Positions 4,885 through 5,659 of a DNA stretch of 5,659 nt are shown here, piece after piece (within the stretch, counting starts at the first letter, position 1; each line of letters begins with the position of its first letter). Origin of the DNA: B120-G9 sp034659895 (GTDB lineage Bacteria > Zixibacteria > MSB-5A5 > GN15 > FEB-12); assembly GCA_034659895.1 (NCBI GenBank), contig JAYEIF010000022.1, positions 1 to 5,659 on the forward strand, written 5' to 3'. The position numbers were made by a program, and so were the translations under genes. The notes under the pieces are model-generated. The model did no database searches, had not been told where the DNA came from, and saw nothing but the letters and a program-made list of their open reading frames with translations.

Positions 4885-5385
4885 TCATTTGTTGAGAATC
4901 TTAAGTAATTCCAAGTCAAAGATAAGTGTTTTTCCTGCCAATTCATGATTGGCATCAAGAACAATAGTGTCGTTATAAATATCGATAATTTTGATTGGTA
5001 CGGAACTTCCGTCAGGTTGACCCATTTTAAGTTTTAACCCTATTTTGGGAGTAACTTCGGCGGGGAATTCACTTCGTGTTACTTTATGTGTGAGATCTGG
5101 TTGATGGAGACCATAGGCGTCTTCGGGAGGAATAGTTACTGTTTTTGTCTCACCAGTAATCATTCCTGTTACTGCTTTATCAAAACCGGGAATGACTTGA
5201 CCTGTACCAATTTCGAAAATCAATGGCGAATCTGTCTGCGAACTATCAAAAACTTTACCATTTTCGAGATGTCCTACATAACGAACTTGAACCGTGTCTC
5301 CTCCCTGAGCTTGTTGGTTGCCACAACTTGTCAGAAAGAACAAAAACATGGATAAACAAATAAGAGCAGGTAAAAATATCTTCAT
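4885..5385 (-). CDS. SlyD-type FKBP peptidyl-prolyl isomerase, predicted lipoprotein
   Basis: The product has 166 residues. Residues 1-20 are a lipoprotein signal peptide with lipobox LTSC and lipidated Cys21, so the mature protein of about 146 residues is exported and membrane-attached. FKBP elements are VRYVGHLENGKVFDSS (34-49, with Tyr36 and Asp47), FEIGTGQVIPGFDKAV (57-72, with Val64, Ile65 and Phe68 at substrate-pocket positions) and Tyr91 in DAYG. Residues about 95-145 sit where SlyD carries its chaperone insert-in-flap domain. The closing DANHELAGKTLIFDLELL (144-161) is a SlyD signature. It should speed cis-trans isomerisation of Xaa-Pro bonds and act as a folding helper. Unlike E. coli SlyD it has no His/Cys-rich metal-binding tail. 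ATG at 5385 has AAGGA eight bases upstream. It is a single gene with no neighbour in tight linkage. Confidence 0.93.
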   Translation of the reverse strand: MKIFLPALICLSMFLFFLTSCGNQQAQGGDTVQVRYVGHLENGKVFDSSQTDSPLIFEIGTGQVIPGFDKAVTGMITGETKTVTIPPEDAYGLHQPDLTHKVTRSEFPAEVTPKIGLKLKMGQPDGSSVPIKIIDIYNDTIVLDANHELAGKTLIFDLELLKILNK

Positions 5386-5426
5386 TTATGATATCCTTCA
5401 AAAAATAGGTTCATAAGTTTTAATAA

Positions 5427-5458
5427 CTTAGAATAATTTCTAAGACTGTTACAAACAA
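5427..5458 (-). promoter_or_regulatory. Candidate FKBP promoter with overlapping palindrome
   Basis: The minus strand has TTGTTT (5458-5453), a 17-base spacer and TATTCT (5435-5430). The hexamers are a modest 3/6 and 4/6. A perfect inverted repeat CTTAGAA-TAAT-TTCTAAG (5427-5444) covers the -10 and could be a repressor site. The predicted start is near 5423, about 38 bases before the ATG. Confidence 0.35.
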
Positions 5459-5545
5459 GCAATTTGTTCGTTGTTGGAAGATTTCGAATAGCTGTTTTTT
5501 ATAATTTCATTTCCCCAAGCAAAATTGGATTCAGCAGATATAAAG

Positions 5546-5616
5546 CTGGGAGACAGGGATTCGAACCCCGATTCCACGGGCCAGAGCCGTGTGCCCTACC
5601 ATTGGACTATCTCCCA
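5546..5616 (-). tRNA. tRNA-Gln (anticodon CTG)
   Basis: Read on the minus strand, the acceptor TGGGAGA (5616-5610) pairs perfectly with TCTCCCA (5553-5547), and the discriminator is G at 5546. The anticodon stem is CACGG/CCGTG with loop CTCTGGC and anticodon CTG (5584-5582), which reads CAG. The T arm is CGGGG-TTCGAAT-CCCTG, with one G-U pair. The U1-A72 pair and G73 are classic glutamine tRNA identity features and support the assignment. The gene is short (71 nt) with a compact D loop and no encoded CCA. No strong terminator follows, and FKBP lies downstream on the same strand 160 bases away. Confidence 0.96.
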
Positions 5617-5622
5617 GTATTG

Positions 5623-5639
5623 TTGGCATCAACAGCCAA
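5623..5639. repeat. Small hairpin just upstream of tRNA-Gln
   Basis: TTGGC (5623-5627) pairs with GCCAA (5635-5639) around a 7-base loop, seven bases from the tRNA 5' end. It may fold in the tRNA precursor leader. The stem is only 5 bp. Confidence 0.3.
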
Positions 5640-5659
5640 AAATTTCCAAAACTAATGAG

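Overview
The window looks like chromosomal core sequence from a Gram-negative-type (diderm) bacterium. The evidence is two lipoproteins with lipoboxes, a membrane-bound murein lytic transglycosylase with LysM repeats, an anchored SppA protease, an HU protein, and two tRNA genes without an encoded CCA end. The style of the HU and of the tiny basic protein beside it suggests the Fibrobacteres-Chlorobi-Bacteroidetes side of the tree or a related candidate phylum such as Zixibacteria. That placement is inference only.

Layout from left to right: tRNA-His(GTG) on the plus strand (39-112) with a consensus -35 box at the window edge; a gene-poor stretch (113-599) holding a strong bidirectional-looking terminator hairpin (439-460) and a candidate minus-strand small RNA; then minus-strand genes throughout. 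These are a 31-residue bS22/mS38-like ribosomal-type protein (600-695), HU (727-1011), SppA (1211-2113) and an MltD-like LysM lipoprotein transglycosylase (2125-4350). A 534-base intergenic region follows (4351-4884), with a near-consensus promoter at its mltD end and an island of hairpins and tandem palindromic units in its middle. It is followed by a SlyD-type FKBP lipoprotein (4885-5385) and tRNA-Gln(CTG) on the minus strand (5546-5616).

The mltD and sppA genes form a tight operon: 11 bases apart, with the sppA ribosome binding site overlapping the mltD stop codon. It is driven by a TTGACT/TATACT promoter. HU and the bS22-like gene form a second pair with a 31-base gap, probably ending at the 439-460 terminator. 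No clear terminator separates sppA from HU, so read-through is possible. Three of the products (transglycosylase, SppA, FKBP lipoprotein) act at the cell envelope, on peptidoglycan, membrane-protein fragments and protein folding respectively. HU and the bS22-like protein serve the nucleoid and the ribosome.

No mobile element, CRISPR array or defence system is visible. The least explained parts are the hairpin island at 4617-4791, the short unannotated basic protein gene, the non-canonical tRNA-His acceptor end, and the promoter-to-terminator interval at 432-568.
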